From the NCBI GenBank assembly GCA_951812725.1, contig OX638330.1:3575405-3639404 (forward strand): DNA of 64,000 nt, in the 5' to 3' direction. The notes under the pieces are model-generated. The model was not told where the DNA came from and made no database searches. It was given only the letters and a program-made list of their open reading frames with translations. Each line of letters begins with the position of its first letter. The stretch's first letter is position 1. The stretch is from an uncultured Caldilineaceae bacterium (GTDB lineage: Bacteria; Chloroflexota; Anaerolineae; Caldilineales; Caldilineaceae). The position numbers and the translations under genes were made by a program. Below, one piece after another: positions 36,107 to 44,510 of this stretch.

Positions 36107-36985
36107 TCAGAACAGGGCCAACTGACCGCTGTCTTCCTCGCCGGGCGGAGGTACGATTTCGGGATTCCAGTCAGGGAGAGGAAGATTTTGACCGACGCGG
36201 GCGCGCAGGCGGCGAACCGACTCCGGCGCGTGGCCTTCAAAGGGGTTGTGGACGTAGCAGAACACGTTTCTACCATCTTTGAGCAGATCGGCGATGCGTT
36301 TGGCCCATTTATCCAGCAATTCTTCCTGAGGTCGACGAATGGCCTTGTCGTCGGGGAGGGGGTCGCGGTCGTGGCCTATGAGACGGATGTGGAGAGGAAG
36401 GAGCGAGTCGACGCTAGCACCGGCAGCCTGCCAGTTGGGATACGTATCCGGTTGGCCGGTGCGCTCGACAACGACGAAGCCGATCCGTCTCTCCATCAGG
36501 AAGCGGGCAAAGGCGGTTGTCATGAGATCAGCGGCCCTGACTTCGACGGAAAGGGGAACATCCGGGGCGAGTGTTGCCAGGTTGTCGATGAAATTGGCCA
36601 GGAGGCGCCCGGCGCGGCTGCGGGTAAAAGTAGCAGGGAATTGGATGAGGCCTGGAGCGGCGACGGGGCCGAGAGAACGTACGACATCCAGATAGGCTGC
36701 CGTTAACTGCTCCACCTCCACGAGCCTTTTCTCATGTGTGATTTCCCTGGGCGCCTTCAGGGAAAAAGTGAATTCTGGCGGTACGCTCTCGAGCCAGCTC
36801 AGTAATGTTTTGGGCTTGGGCAGAGCGTAGAAACTGGTGTTGACTTCGACGCTGTTGAAATTTGCGGCGTAGTAGCTGAGTTGCCGGTCGGCCGGGGTCT
36901 GGGGGGGATAGAAGACGCCGCGCCAATCGGGAAAGCTCCAAGATGAGGTGCCGAAGCACAATGTTCCCAAGTTTTCCGAATTCAT
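36107..36985 (-). CDS. DUF72 (YecE-like) TIM-barrel protein
   Basis: 292-residue protein of the DUF72 family, whose biochemical role is unsettled. Family features include GTSSWSFPDWRGVFYP at the start, SVEVNTSFYALP (about residues 45-57), FTFSLKAPREITHEKRL, and a late VFCYVHNPFEGHAPES. It is expected to be soluble. It stands apart between a small membrane protein and the ammonium transporter, on the opposite strand to the latter. Confidence 0.93.
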   Translation of the reverse strand: MNSENLGTLCFGTSSWSFPDWRGVFYPPQTPADRQLSYYAANFNSVEVNTSFYALPKPKTLLSWLESVPPEFTFSLKAPREITHEKRLVEVEQLTAAYLDVVRSLGPVAAPGLIQFPATFTRSRAGRLLANFIDNLATLAPDVPLSVEVRAADLMTTAFARFLMERRIGFVVVERTGQPDTYPNWQAAGASVDSLLPLHIRLIGHDRDPLPDDKAIRRPQEELLDKWAKRIADLLKDGRNVFCYVHNPFEGHAPESVRRLRARVGQNLPLPDWNPEIVPPPGEEDSGQLALF

Positions 36986-37367
36986 AATCTCTTTTTTGGG
37001 CCTGAAATGGGCGGGAATCGGCCCTAAAGTAGGGTCATTCTACAAATGCGAAGCTGTTATGTGCAACATGCACAAAAACACCTTTTCAATTTCATGCAGG
37101 ATTGGCAGTGGATTCTGGTCTCCGATCAGTTATCCTTGCACGTAATCGCCGGTTTGTGAAGCGGTTGATGCGTCGGTGCTGCGCTCTGAGAGAGCAAAGC
37201 GGAGCGGATCAGCGCAGGAAGCACAGGCCCTTATCGTTTGTTTGGCTCATCTGCGCCACGAAGTGCGCGGGCGGCGACCAAAACCAGGAAAGTGTTCGCC
37301 GAACAGCAAGAGTGGAGAAGATGGCCAGTCTTATTTCAGGACTCACTTGAGGAAGGAGAACTTTTCG
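36986..37367 (+). promoter_or_regulatory. Regulatory region upstream of the ammonium transporter
   Basis: Gene-free stretch of about 380 bases. It contains TGTGCA-ACA-TGCACA (37060-37074), a perfect inverted repeat resembling nitrogen-regulator half-sites, and near 37005-37040 a GGGCC/GGCCC pairing. The frame in line with amt stays open from 37176, but the region lacks membrane-protein character. No definite promoter was found. Confidence 0.35.
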
Positions 37368-38702
37368 ATGTCAATGCTTGTACGTGCTGTGACACACGGC
37401 TCGAAGTTGCGGGCGATACCCCTCGCCGTCCTGGGGCTGCTTGTTTTTGCCCCATCTGCTTTCGCCCAGGATGCGGCGCCCTTTACGACGGATGAAGTTG
37501 CTTATTCGGTAGACAACTTGATCCTATTTGTTTCTGCAGTGCTGGTGCTGTTTATGCAGGCCGGCTTTGCAATGGTCGAGGCGGGTTTCAATTCGGCCAA
37601 GAACACCGTGAACATTATGTTCAAGAACATCATCGACCTGGCGAGTGGTGTTTTCTTCTATTTTCTGATTGGCTACAGCATTATGTACGGCGCGCCGGTA
37701 CTTGGCGGTTTCTTCGGCTTTAGCGGATTCGGAATCTCGTCGACGCCGCCGGAAGCGATGGCTGGCAACTTGAATCCGCAGGTTGATTTTCTGTTCCAGG
37801 TAGCCTTTGCCGCGACAGCGGCCACGATCGTCTCGGGTGCTGTTGCTGGCCGGATGAAGATATCTGGCTACCTGATTTACAGCATTGTGCTCACCGCCAT
37901 TATCTACCCAGTTAGCGGCTACTGGAAATGGGGTGGGGGCTGGTTGGACGCGATGGGCTTCTACGACTTTGCCGGGTCGTTGGTTGTTCATGCGGTAGGC
38001 GGTTTTGCAGCCTTGGCCGCGGTAATAGTGCTTGGGCCGCGAATCGGACGCTTCGGTGGCGGCTCGACCAATCCGCTGCCACCAAGCAACATGGCGATGG
38101 CTGCGCTGGGTGTCTTCATCCTGTGGATTGGCTGGTACGGATTCAATCCGGGTAGCCAGCTTGCATTCACGGGCGCGGTCAACACGGATGCGGTCATGCT
38201 GATCGCCACCAATACGACGCTAGCGGCGGCATTGGGGACATTACTGGCGATGATCTATGGCTGGGTCAAGACGGGCAAGCCTAACCTGAGCTACACGCTG
38301 AACGGTGCACTGGGCGGTCTGGTCGGCATCACGGCAAACTGTGATTCGGTCAACAATGTCGAGGCATTGATCATTGGCGCAGTTGCCGGCGTACTGGTGT
38401 GCGTAGGCATGGAGGCGCTAGAGAACTTCAAGATCGACGATGCGGTTGGCGCATGGCCGGTTCACGGACTGTGCGGCATCTGGGGCGGTATTGCCACCGG
38501 TATCTTCGGAGGCCACCCCTTTATTGCGCAGGTCGTAGGTTCGATCGCTATACCGGTGTGGGCGTTCGTCTCCGCCTTCATTCTATTCACGGTCATCAAA
38601 AAGCTGGGCGTGCTGCGCGTCTCACCGGAGGAGGAGCAGGCGGGTCTGGATCTCTCCGAGCATGGTGTTGGCGCCTATCATCTGGCCGGCGAGGAAGCTT
38701 AA
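37368..38702 (+). CDS. amt: Ammonium transporter
   Basis: 444-residue Amt channel from the ATG at 37368, with GGAAGGAG about 9 bases before it. Residues 1-28 are a cleavable signal peptide (ending SAFAQ), common in Amt proteins. Eleven membrane helices follow. The pore histidines lie in DFAGSLVVHAVGGFAAL and WPVHGLCGIWGGIATG, and the family signatures ATNTTLAAALGTL and GALGGLVGITANCDSV are present. No glnK gene follows, so PII control must come from elsewhere. A strong terminator lies about 110 bases downstream. Confidence 0.96.
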   Translation: MSMLVRAVTHGSKLRAIPLAVLGLLVFAPSAFAQDAAPFTTDEVAYSVDNLILFVSAVLVLFMQAGFAMVEAGFNSAKNTVNIMFKNIIDLASGVFFYFLIGYSIMYGAPVLGGFFGFSGFGISSTPPEAMAGNLNPQVDFLFQVAFAATAATIVSGAVAGRMKISGYLIYSIVLTAIIYPVSGYWKWGGGWLDAMGFYDFAGSLVVHAVGGFAALAAVIVLGPRIGRFGGGSTNPLPPSNMAMAALGVFILWIGWYGFNPGSQLAFTGAVNTDAVMLIATNTTLAAALGTLLAMIYGWVKTGKPNLSYTLNGALGGLVGITANCDSVNNVEALIIGAVAGVLVCVGMEALENFKIDDAVGAWPVHGLCGIWGGIATGIFGGHPFIAQVVGSIAIPVWAFVSAFILFTVIKKLGVLRVSPEEEQAGLDLSEHGVGAYHLAGEEA

Positions 38703-38811
38703 TCGGATTCCATATATTGGGGGGCAATATCCCTCAAGCGAAACTCTGTTTCATGTAAGGCCGAACTGGAAACCGGTTCCGCCACAGGTTTAGCATAGAA
38801 AACTGAAAGGA

Positions 38812-38856
38812 AGCGTCCCTCTCGTGGAGATCTGGTGACGAGGGGGACGCTTTTTT
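38812..38856 (+). terminator. Intrinsic terminator of the ammonium transporter gene
   Basis: A 14-bp stem (38812-38825 with 38838-38851, one G-T pair) with a 12-base loop and six T at 38851-38856, about 110 bases after the stop codon. Confidence 0.9.
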
Positions 38857-38934
38857 GTTTGCTTAGGGCCGTGGCAGAAGTGGATTGGGAATAGGGTCAG
38901 TAGCGGGAGACTGGCGCCCGCTGGCAGGAAGTCT

Positions 38935-39007
38935 TTTTAAAGGGGCGTTTCGGGAGATCACAGGGGAGGGCCGAAGGCCCGACCGCCCACAAAACAGGGG
39001 AGAAGGT
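38935..39007 (-). repeat. Dispersed GC-rich intergenic repeat, copy B
   Basis: Reverse-complement copy of the repeat at 10297-10385. The 26-base core (38964-38989) is identical, and the outer parts (CTCCCCT on one side, AACGCCCCT plus AAAAA on the other) are shared with small changes. The inner GGGGCTGCGCCCC hairpin of copy A is missing here. No gene occurs in 38857-39270. Confidence 0.8.
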
Positions 39008-39270
39008 GAGGTTTCCGGTCATTGACACAGGTTTGCCAGCTTGTATAATCACAACCCAGCGGAATCTCACCGATAGCGCGCCAGCGGCGAAGCGGCAGTG
39101 GATTGCCCTGGCGTCTCTGTAGAGGAAACGGCGATGGGCGATTTTCCACTGTGATTGCGCCAGAACCACTCCATTTACCACAAATAGGTCCCTAACTCTT
39201 GTCCCTTCATTGGCGGACAGAAATTCAGGACTTGGCTACCGCGTTGCAAGGATGCCCTGGAGAAGAAAAA

Positions 39271-39873
39271 ATGATCCGTAACTGCTTTGATATAGGGCCG
39301 GAAGGGTGGCACTCCTACGATTATCATGGGGAGATCGTGACGGGAGCGGGCATTTTTGTGCTGGCAACTTGGCAGAGAGAAGGGGGTGTCGACGGCTCCG
39401 GGTTCATCTGGGCTGACCAGTCGCGCTGGAGTACGGATGTACCGGAGAGGCCTATTTCGATTCTGGCGCTGATTCACTATCGGAATTGGGTGGGATTGGG
39501 TCCCGTCGATTTGCGGCAGGCGGAGGTGTCGGTATATCTGAGAGGCGATGATTTGAAACTGTATGGTGCGACCTGCTATTTCTGGGTACATTCGCCGGGG
39601 GTTCGCTGGCACTTCAGCGGGAACCCGATCCCGATAATGGACGGGCAATGGGCGCCGGAGCCGAGCCGGTTTGTACTGAAGAACGACGAATCTCTGTGGC
39701 ATCGCAGTTACAGCAGTGAGGAGTTCCAGCGCCGCAGCTATGGGCAGGGCGGGCCGCGACTCGACGATGTGCTGGGGGAGGTACATAGTTATGGCTTTTC
39801 TTTTATCGGATTCGACCGAGAGGTCCAGGGCAGACTGTCATTGGGCAAGTTCGAAATTGTTGCCGGCACATAG
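39271..39873 (+). CDS. Hypothetical beta-sandwich-like protein
   Basis: 200 residues from the ATG at 39271 (GGAG 8 bases upstream). Not recognised as a named family. Alternating short hydrophobic strands and many Trp/Tyr residues (ILALIHYRNWVGLGPVDL, AEVSVYLRGDDLKLYGATCY, YGFSFIGF) suggest a galactose-binding or concanavalin-like fold. No signal peptide. It is the first gene of a plus-strand run with two propeller-type putative glycosidases, so a carbohydrate-related role is likely but inferred. Confidence 0.65.
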   Translation: MIRNCFDIGPEGWHSYDYHGEIVTGAGIFVLATWQREGGVDGSGFIWADQSRWSTDVPERPISILALIHYRNWVGLGPVDLRQAEVSVYLRGDDLKLYGATCYFWVHSPGVRWHFSGNPIPIMDGQWAPEPSRFVLKNDESLWHRSYSSEEFQRRSYGQGGPRLDDVLGEVHSYGFSFIGFDREVQGRLSLGKFEIVAGT

Positions 39874-39979
39874 ATGAACTCGCGCTGCCAGAAAATGGGA
39901 AAAACCAAACATACACAGGCAGACCTTTGGTGTATTTTCTTGAACTTGTGTTGTTCGCCAGATGGAAGGATAAAACAGG

Positions 39980-41572
39980 ATGAACCAGCCTCAAACAGAA
40001 GGCGGCACGCCGATTGACATCGGCTCCCGCCTTGAGTTGATGGTAGACGAATTTCTTATCGCACGGTTGAGCGGAGGTGCGGTTTTGCGTCTCAATCAAC
40101 CTGTTCCCCGCGAGGCCGTGCTGGTGACCGACAGGCCGTGGGAGGGGAACTCTTGTACATCTTTCGCGATCTTCCAAGACGACGGTATTTACCGAATGTA
40201 TTACCTCGGTCGCCATTTTGTTACTACAGAGACGGAGCTGGATGAGGCTCCGCACCCGGACTTTGTCTGCTATGCCGAAAGCAGCGATGGGATAAGTTGG
40301 GAAAGACCGGAGCTTGGGCTAGTCGAGTTTGATGGATCAAGCAGGAACAATATCATCCTGAGCAGCGAGGACGGCGCCTGCCCGGTGCGCGCGTTTGCGC
40401 CGTTCAAGGACGCGAATCCAGCTGCGGAAGCTGATGCCCGCTACAAGGCATGGGCTGTGCGGATTCCGCGCCTCGATGGTTCTGCGCCACGTCCGGGGCA
40501 CAGCGCGGAGGTGCCGGATGGGCTGCATCCGCTGAAATCGGCCGACGGGATCCATTGGACGGTGATGAGCGACGGGCCGGTCATTGCCGATGGCCTGCTT
40601 GACTCGCAGAACCTGGCCTTCTGGGATACCCTGCGCGGGGAGTACCGCGACTACCACCGCAACGAGTTTCGCATCGCGAAGACGGGAGAGGAACCGTACG
40701 GCGCGCATGTGCGGCCTGGCGAAATGGGAAGGGCCGTGCGGGGCTCCCGCTATGGCCGCGATCTGCGTACGGCGACGTCGAGCGATTTTGTCAACTGGAG
40801 CGAGCCGGACTATGCGGACTACGCGCAGGGGCGCACCGACGAGATATACAATAACGCCATCCTGCCCTACTTCCGCGCGCCGCACTTCTTCGTGGGGTTG
40901 CCGACACGCTATGTTGACCAAGGCTGGTCGCAGGCAGTGGAAGACCTGCCCGAAGTAGACGAGCGCCGCTTGCGAGCCGGCGTGAGCGAACGCTACGGCA
41001 GCGCTCTGACCGACGTCATGTTCATTAGCAGTCGCGATGGCCGCTTGTTCAACCTGTGGCCGGAGTCGTTCATCCGGCCGGGCTTGCGGCCAGAGGACAA
41101 CTGGGTCTATGGCGACGGCTTTGGCAGTTGGGGCATAGTGACAACGCCCTCTCTTTTTGACGGTGCCCCCGATGAACTGTCGATCTACGTGTCGGAGGGA
41201 TACTGGCGGGGTGAGAGCATGAATTTGCGGCGCTACTCACTGCGCGTTGACGGCTTCGCGTCGGTGCAGGCGCCGTTGAGCGGAGGCGAGCTGGTTACGA
41301 AGCCGCTGACTTTCTCGGGCAGCCAGTTGCGGGTCAACTTCTCTGCCTCAGCCGCGGGCAGTGTTCGAGTCGAACTGTTGCGGGACCAGATGGACACACC
41401 TGTTGAAGGGTTCAGCCTCGATGACTGCATTGAATTGCTCGGCGACGACCTTGAACGGATTGTGCGCTGGAATGGCGGCTCCGATGTGGGCCATTTAGAG
41501 GGAGTACCTGTCCGGCTGCGTTTCGTATTGCGCGACGCGGATCTTTACGCGTTTCAGTTCGTCGCGAACTGA
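39980..41572 (+). CDS. Five-bladed-propeller putative glycosidase (GH32/43-like), copy 1
   Basis: 530 residues, no signal peptide. The order of motifs matches the beta-propeller superfamily: SRLELMVDEFLIARLSGG at the start, GIYRMYYLGRHF, YAESSDGISWERPELGLVEF, HWTVMSDGP, then GSRYGRDLRTATSSDFVNWS, YFRAPHFFVGLPTRYV and LWPESFIRPGLRPEDNW. The final ~120 residues form a separate beta domain (FSASAAGSVRVELLRDQMD). The enzyme activity is unproven. A tandem paralogue follows, and a third, frameshifted copy lies at 56038-57590. Such proteins are often annotated only as hypothetical. Confidence 0.75.
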   Translation: MNQPQTEGGTPIDIGSRLELMVDEFLIARLSGGAVLRLNQPVPREAVLVTDRPWEGNSCTSFAIFQDDGIYRMYYLGRHFVTTETELDEAPHPDFVCYAESSDGISWERPELGLVEFDGSSRNNIILSSEDGACPVRAFAPFKDANPAAEADARYKAWAVRIPRLDGSAPRPGHSAEVPDGLHPLKSADGIHWTVMSDGPVIADGLLDSQNLAFWDTLRGEYRDYHRNEFRIAKTGEEPYGAHVRPGEMGRAVRGSRYGRDLRTATSSDFVNWSEPDYADYAQGRTDEIYNNAILPYFRAPHFFVGLPTRYVDQGWSQAVEDLPEVDERRLRAGVSERYGSALTDVMFISSRDGRLFNLWPESFIRPGLRPEDNWVYGDGFGSWGIVTTPSLFDGAPDELSIYVSEGYWRGESMNLRRYSLRVDGFASVQAPLSGGELVTKPLTFSGSQLRVNFSASAAGSVRVELLRDQMDTPVEGFSLDDCIELLGDDLERIVRWNGGSDVGHLEGVPVRLRFVLRDADLYAFQFVAN

Positions 41573-41598
41573 GCTGTTATGAATGTCCTGGATTGACT

Positions 41599-43191
41599 AT
41601 GAACCATTTTAATGAGGGCTCGCTTCCAGTCGACATTGGTTCCCGCCTGGAGTTGATGGTGGATGACTATTTGGTGGGACGGTTAAGCGGTGGGGCGCAA
41701 GGCCGCCTGAACAGGCCGGTACCCCAGGATATTGCGCTACGGTTGGACGCGCCCTGGGAGGGAAACGCCTGCGGAGGATTTACCGTCTTTGAGGATGACG
41801 GGCGCTATCGCATGTATTATAGAGGTCAGAATTTCGAGTACGACAGCAGTGGACTGGAGTCTCCGCGCGGCAAGCAGATTTGCTATGCGGAGAGCTACGA
41901 TGGCGTCCACTGGGAGAAACCGGGGTTGGGCCTGGTGGCGTTTGACGGCTCTAGTGAGAACAACATAATCATGGGTGGGGAGAATTTGCTGAACGGTATG
42001 TTCACTCCGTTCAAAGACGGGAATCCGGCCTGCGCGGCTGACGCTCAATACAAGTCTTTTGCTCTCATGCAGCGGGGCGGGGCGAGGGGGCTGTGGGCGT
42101 ATAAGTCGGCGGACGGCTTTCAATGGTCGGAGATGAGCAACGGGCCGGTCATTACTCAGGGACTGCTGGACACGCAAAATCTGGCGTTTTGGGACGGGGC
42201 GCGGGGCGAGTACCGTGCCTACCATCGCAACGAGTTTCGGTTGCCGCAGACGGGCGAGGAGCCATACGGTTCTCACCCTTTTCAGACAGGTCCAAATGGC
42301 CTACAGGCGGAGTCGGAAAGACCTACGGACGGTAACAGGCAGCAGGACGGGGACCGGTTGCGCGGGTCTCGCTATGGGCGCGATATTCTCACTGCCACTT
42401 CTACCGATTTTGTTCAGTGGACACCATCGGTTTATGTCAACTACAGTGAGGGCCGACCGGACGAGCTTTACACCAATCAGATAAGGCCTTACTTCCGGGC
42501 GCCGCATATCTTTCTGGGTTTTCCGACCCGGTATGTCGAACGGCCGTGGTCGGAGTCGCTGGAGGCTTTGCCGGAGTTGGCGCATCGCCGCATGCGCGCT
42601 GGGATCAGTGAACGCTATGGCACGGCGGTGACCGACGGCTTGTTTATGAGCAGTCGGGACGGCTACGACTTTAGTTTGTGGCCGGAGTCCTTTATCCGGC
42701 CGGGCCTGCGACCGCGCGGCAACTGGACTTATGGGGACAATTTTCAGAATTGGGGGCTCGTGACGACACCTTCTGCGATGACGGGCGCGCCGGATGAACT
42801 GTCCCTTTTTGTGCGGGAAGGGTACTGGCGAGAAGGATCAAGTGTATTGCGGCGCTACACGCTGCGCGTGGATGGTTTTGCTTCGGTGCAGGCGCCGTTG
42901 AGCGGTGGCGAATTAGTGACGAAGCCGCTCATCTTTGCCGGCAGCGATCTTGTTCTCAATTTCTCGGCCTCTGCGGCTGGCAGCATCCGCGTGGAGGTGC
43001 TGCGCGATCAGATGAACACGCCGGTCGAAGGGTTCAGTCTCGAGGACTGTGTGGAGGTGTTGGGTGACGAACTGGCGCGTGTTGTGCGTTGGAAAGACGG
43101 CCGGGCGTTGAGCGGTCTGGCAGGAACGCCGATTCGGCTGCGATTTGTGTTGCGGGATGCGGATTTATATTCCTTCCGTTTTCGTGCCTGA
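41599..43191 (+). CDS. Five-bladed-propeller putative glycosidase (GH32/43-like), copy 2
   Basis: 530 residues from the ATG at 41599; an in-frame TTG two codons earlier is less likely. Clearly paralogous to the gene just upstream through the whole length, with SRLELMVDDYLVGRLSGG, GRYRMYYRGQNFEYD, SRYGRDILTATSTDFVQW and LWPESFIRPGLRPRGNW. The C-terminal beta domain is again very similar (SASAAGSIRVEVLRDQMNTP). A ~25-residue insert near residues 225-250 (rich in Gln, Arg, Asp) is absent from copy 1. The products probably attack related substrates. Confidence 0.75.
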   Translation: MNHFNEGSLPVDIGSRLELMVDDYLVGRLSGGAQGRLNRPVPQDIALRLDAPWEGNACGGFTVFEDDGRYRMYYRGQNFEYDSSGLESPRGKQICYAESYDGVHWEKPGLGLVAFDGSSENNIIMGGENLLNGMFTPFKDGNPACAADAQYKSFALMQRGGARGLWAYKSADGFQWSEMSNGPVITQGLLDTQNLAFWDGARGEYRAYHRNEFRLPQTGEEPYGSHPFQTGPNGLQAESERPTDGNRQQDGDRLRGSRYGRDILTATSTDFVQWTPSVYVNYSEGRPDELYTNQIRPYFRAPHIFLGFPTRYVERPWSESLEALPELAHRRMRAGISERYGTAVTDGLFMSSRDGYDFSLWPESFIRPGLRPRGNWTYGDNFQNWGLVTTPSAMTGAPDELSLFVREGYWREGSSVLRRYTLRVDGFASVQAPLSGGELVTKPLIFAGSDLVLNFSASAAGSIRVEVLRDQMNTPVEGFSLEDCVEVLGDELARVVRWKDGRALSGLAGTPIRLRFVLRDADLYSFRFRA

Positions 43192-43231
43192 TCAGCTGAC
43201 ATTTTAACCTGATAAGAGGGGGTTGGGTACC

Positions 43232-44368
43232 GTGAGAATCACAGCCATTGAGACGATCGCACTGGCCGACCCGGGTAAAGCGTGGGAGACGGTGGTGCGT
43301 GTGCATACCGACGAGGGCATCAGCGGCATCGGACAGGCGGAGTCGCCGTCCCTCGTAATCGACGCCATTATTCGCTGTGACGGCGGGCTGGAAGAGTTGT
43401 TGCGCGGGGAGGACCCGTTGCAGGTTGAGCGTCTGTGGCAGAAGATGTATGCCGCTACCGGGCTGTTTGGCCGGCGTGGTGTCACGATTGCTGCGATCGG
43501 CGCGGTGGAGACGGCGCTGTGGGACATTACGGGGCAAGCGCTGGGCAAGCCTGTTTGTGAACTGATCTGGCAGGCGTGCTGCACGGTGACGGAGTCGAGC
43601 GAAATCAAGGAGAAGGTGAGACCATACGCAACGGTCTACCCGCCGGGAGAGGAAGTAGACGAAATTGTCGAACGCTTCACTCTGGCCAGGGAACGCGGCT
43701 TTCGGGCGATGAAACTGGAAGAGTGGCCGGGCGGATTCTCGCATGTCAGCATACAGCGGGATGTGGAGATCGTGAGGACGGCACGCGAGACGATTGGAGA
43801 GGAGCGCGATCTGTTGATAGACGTACAGAATCGGTGGTCCGAGGTGGGGCAGGCGCTCGAATCGATCCGGGCGATCGCCGAGTTCAGGCCGTTCTTCGTC
43901 GAGGCGCCCTTGCCGGCTGACAATCTTGCCGGCCTGGCCCGGCTGGCCGATGCTGTGGACACGCGCATCGCGGTGGGCGACTGGGGATTTACGACGCGCT
44001 TTGAATTTGAGGAGATCATGGAGAAGGGGCGGGTGGATGTGGTGCAGCCCAGTTCGGTGCGGTCCGGGGGCATACGCGAGATTACTCGCATCGCCGAGGC
44101 TGCATATCGTCGCGGCCTGATATGCGTGCCTCATGCGTGGTGTCATATGGTGGGGGTGGCGGCGGAGATTCATCTGGCGGCAGTGCTGCCGAATATGCCA
44201 TATTTCGAGATGCCGATCGCCTTTCCGGATTCGCCGATTATTTCGGAGTTGATCATGCCGGCGGTGGAATTGGACGCTGACGGGCTGATCGAGGTGCCCA
44301 AGCGGCCGGGACTGGGTTTTGCTCTGAATGAAGATGTGGTGGAACGGTTTCGGGTGGCGCCGCATTGA
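43232..44368 (+). CDS. Mandelate racemase/muconate lactonizing enzyme family protein
   Basis: Enolase-superfamily enzyme of 378 residues. I favour GTG at 43232 because AGAGGGGG lies about 9 bases upstream; a TTG at 43223 is the alternative. Metal ligands appear at D197 (LLIDVQNRW), E224 (FVEAPL) and D250 (AVGDW), and a base His at H301 (CVPHAWCHMVG). The KxK motif of racemase-type members is K161-L-E163, so the second lysine is replaced by glutamate. Dehydration of an acid sugar with the His as base is more likely than racemisation. The third metal ligand is Asp rather than the usual Glu. Confidence 0.85.
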   Translation: MRITAIETIALADPGKAWETVVRVHTDEGISGIGQAESPSLVIDAIIRCDGGLEELLRGEDPLQVERLWQKMYAATGLFGRRGVTIAAIGAVETALWDITGQALGKPVCELIWQACCTVTESSEIKEKVRPYATVYPPGEEVDEIVERFTLARERGFRAMKLEEWPGGFSHVSIQRDVEIVRTARETIGEERDLLIDVQNRWSEVGQALESIRAIAEFRPFFVEAPLPADNLAGLARLADAVDTRIAVGDWGFTTRFEFEEIMEKGRVDVVQPSSVRSGGIREITRIAEAAYRRGLICVPHAWCHMVGVAAEIHLAAVLPNMPYFEMPIAFPDSPIISELIMPAVELDADGLIEVPKRPGLGFALNEDVVERFRVAPH

Positions 44369-44510
44369 GCGGCTGGATTGAAATAAGGGTAGATTGCGCG
44401 ACGGCCTGCGACATTCGTACGCCTGAATGGGGGAATTGCGTGGGCAGTTGATTGAGGTCTTTTCTCTCCTCCTTCCACCACTTTCTTTCATCCCCGGTGG
44501 AGGCTAACAG

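Noticed and set aside
39175..39786. Minus-strand frame of 203 codons
   Set aside because: It is antisense to the hypothetical protein at 39271-39873, which has a better start, ribosome binding site and operon context.
43034..44491. Minus-strand frame of 485 codons
   Set aside because: It is the reverse of the racemase-type gene; the protein is His/Arg-rich and lacks any fold signature, while the plus-strand frame has all catalytic motifs.
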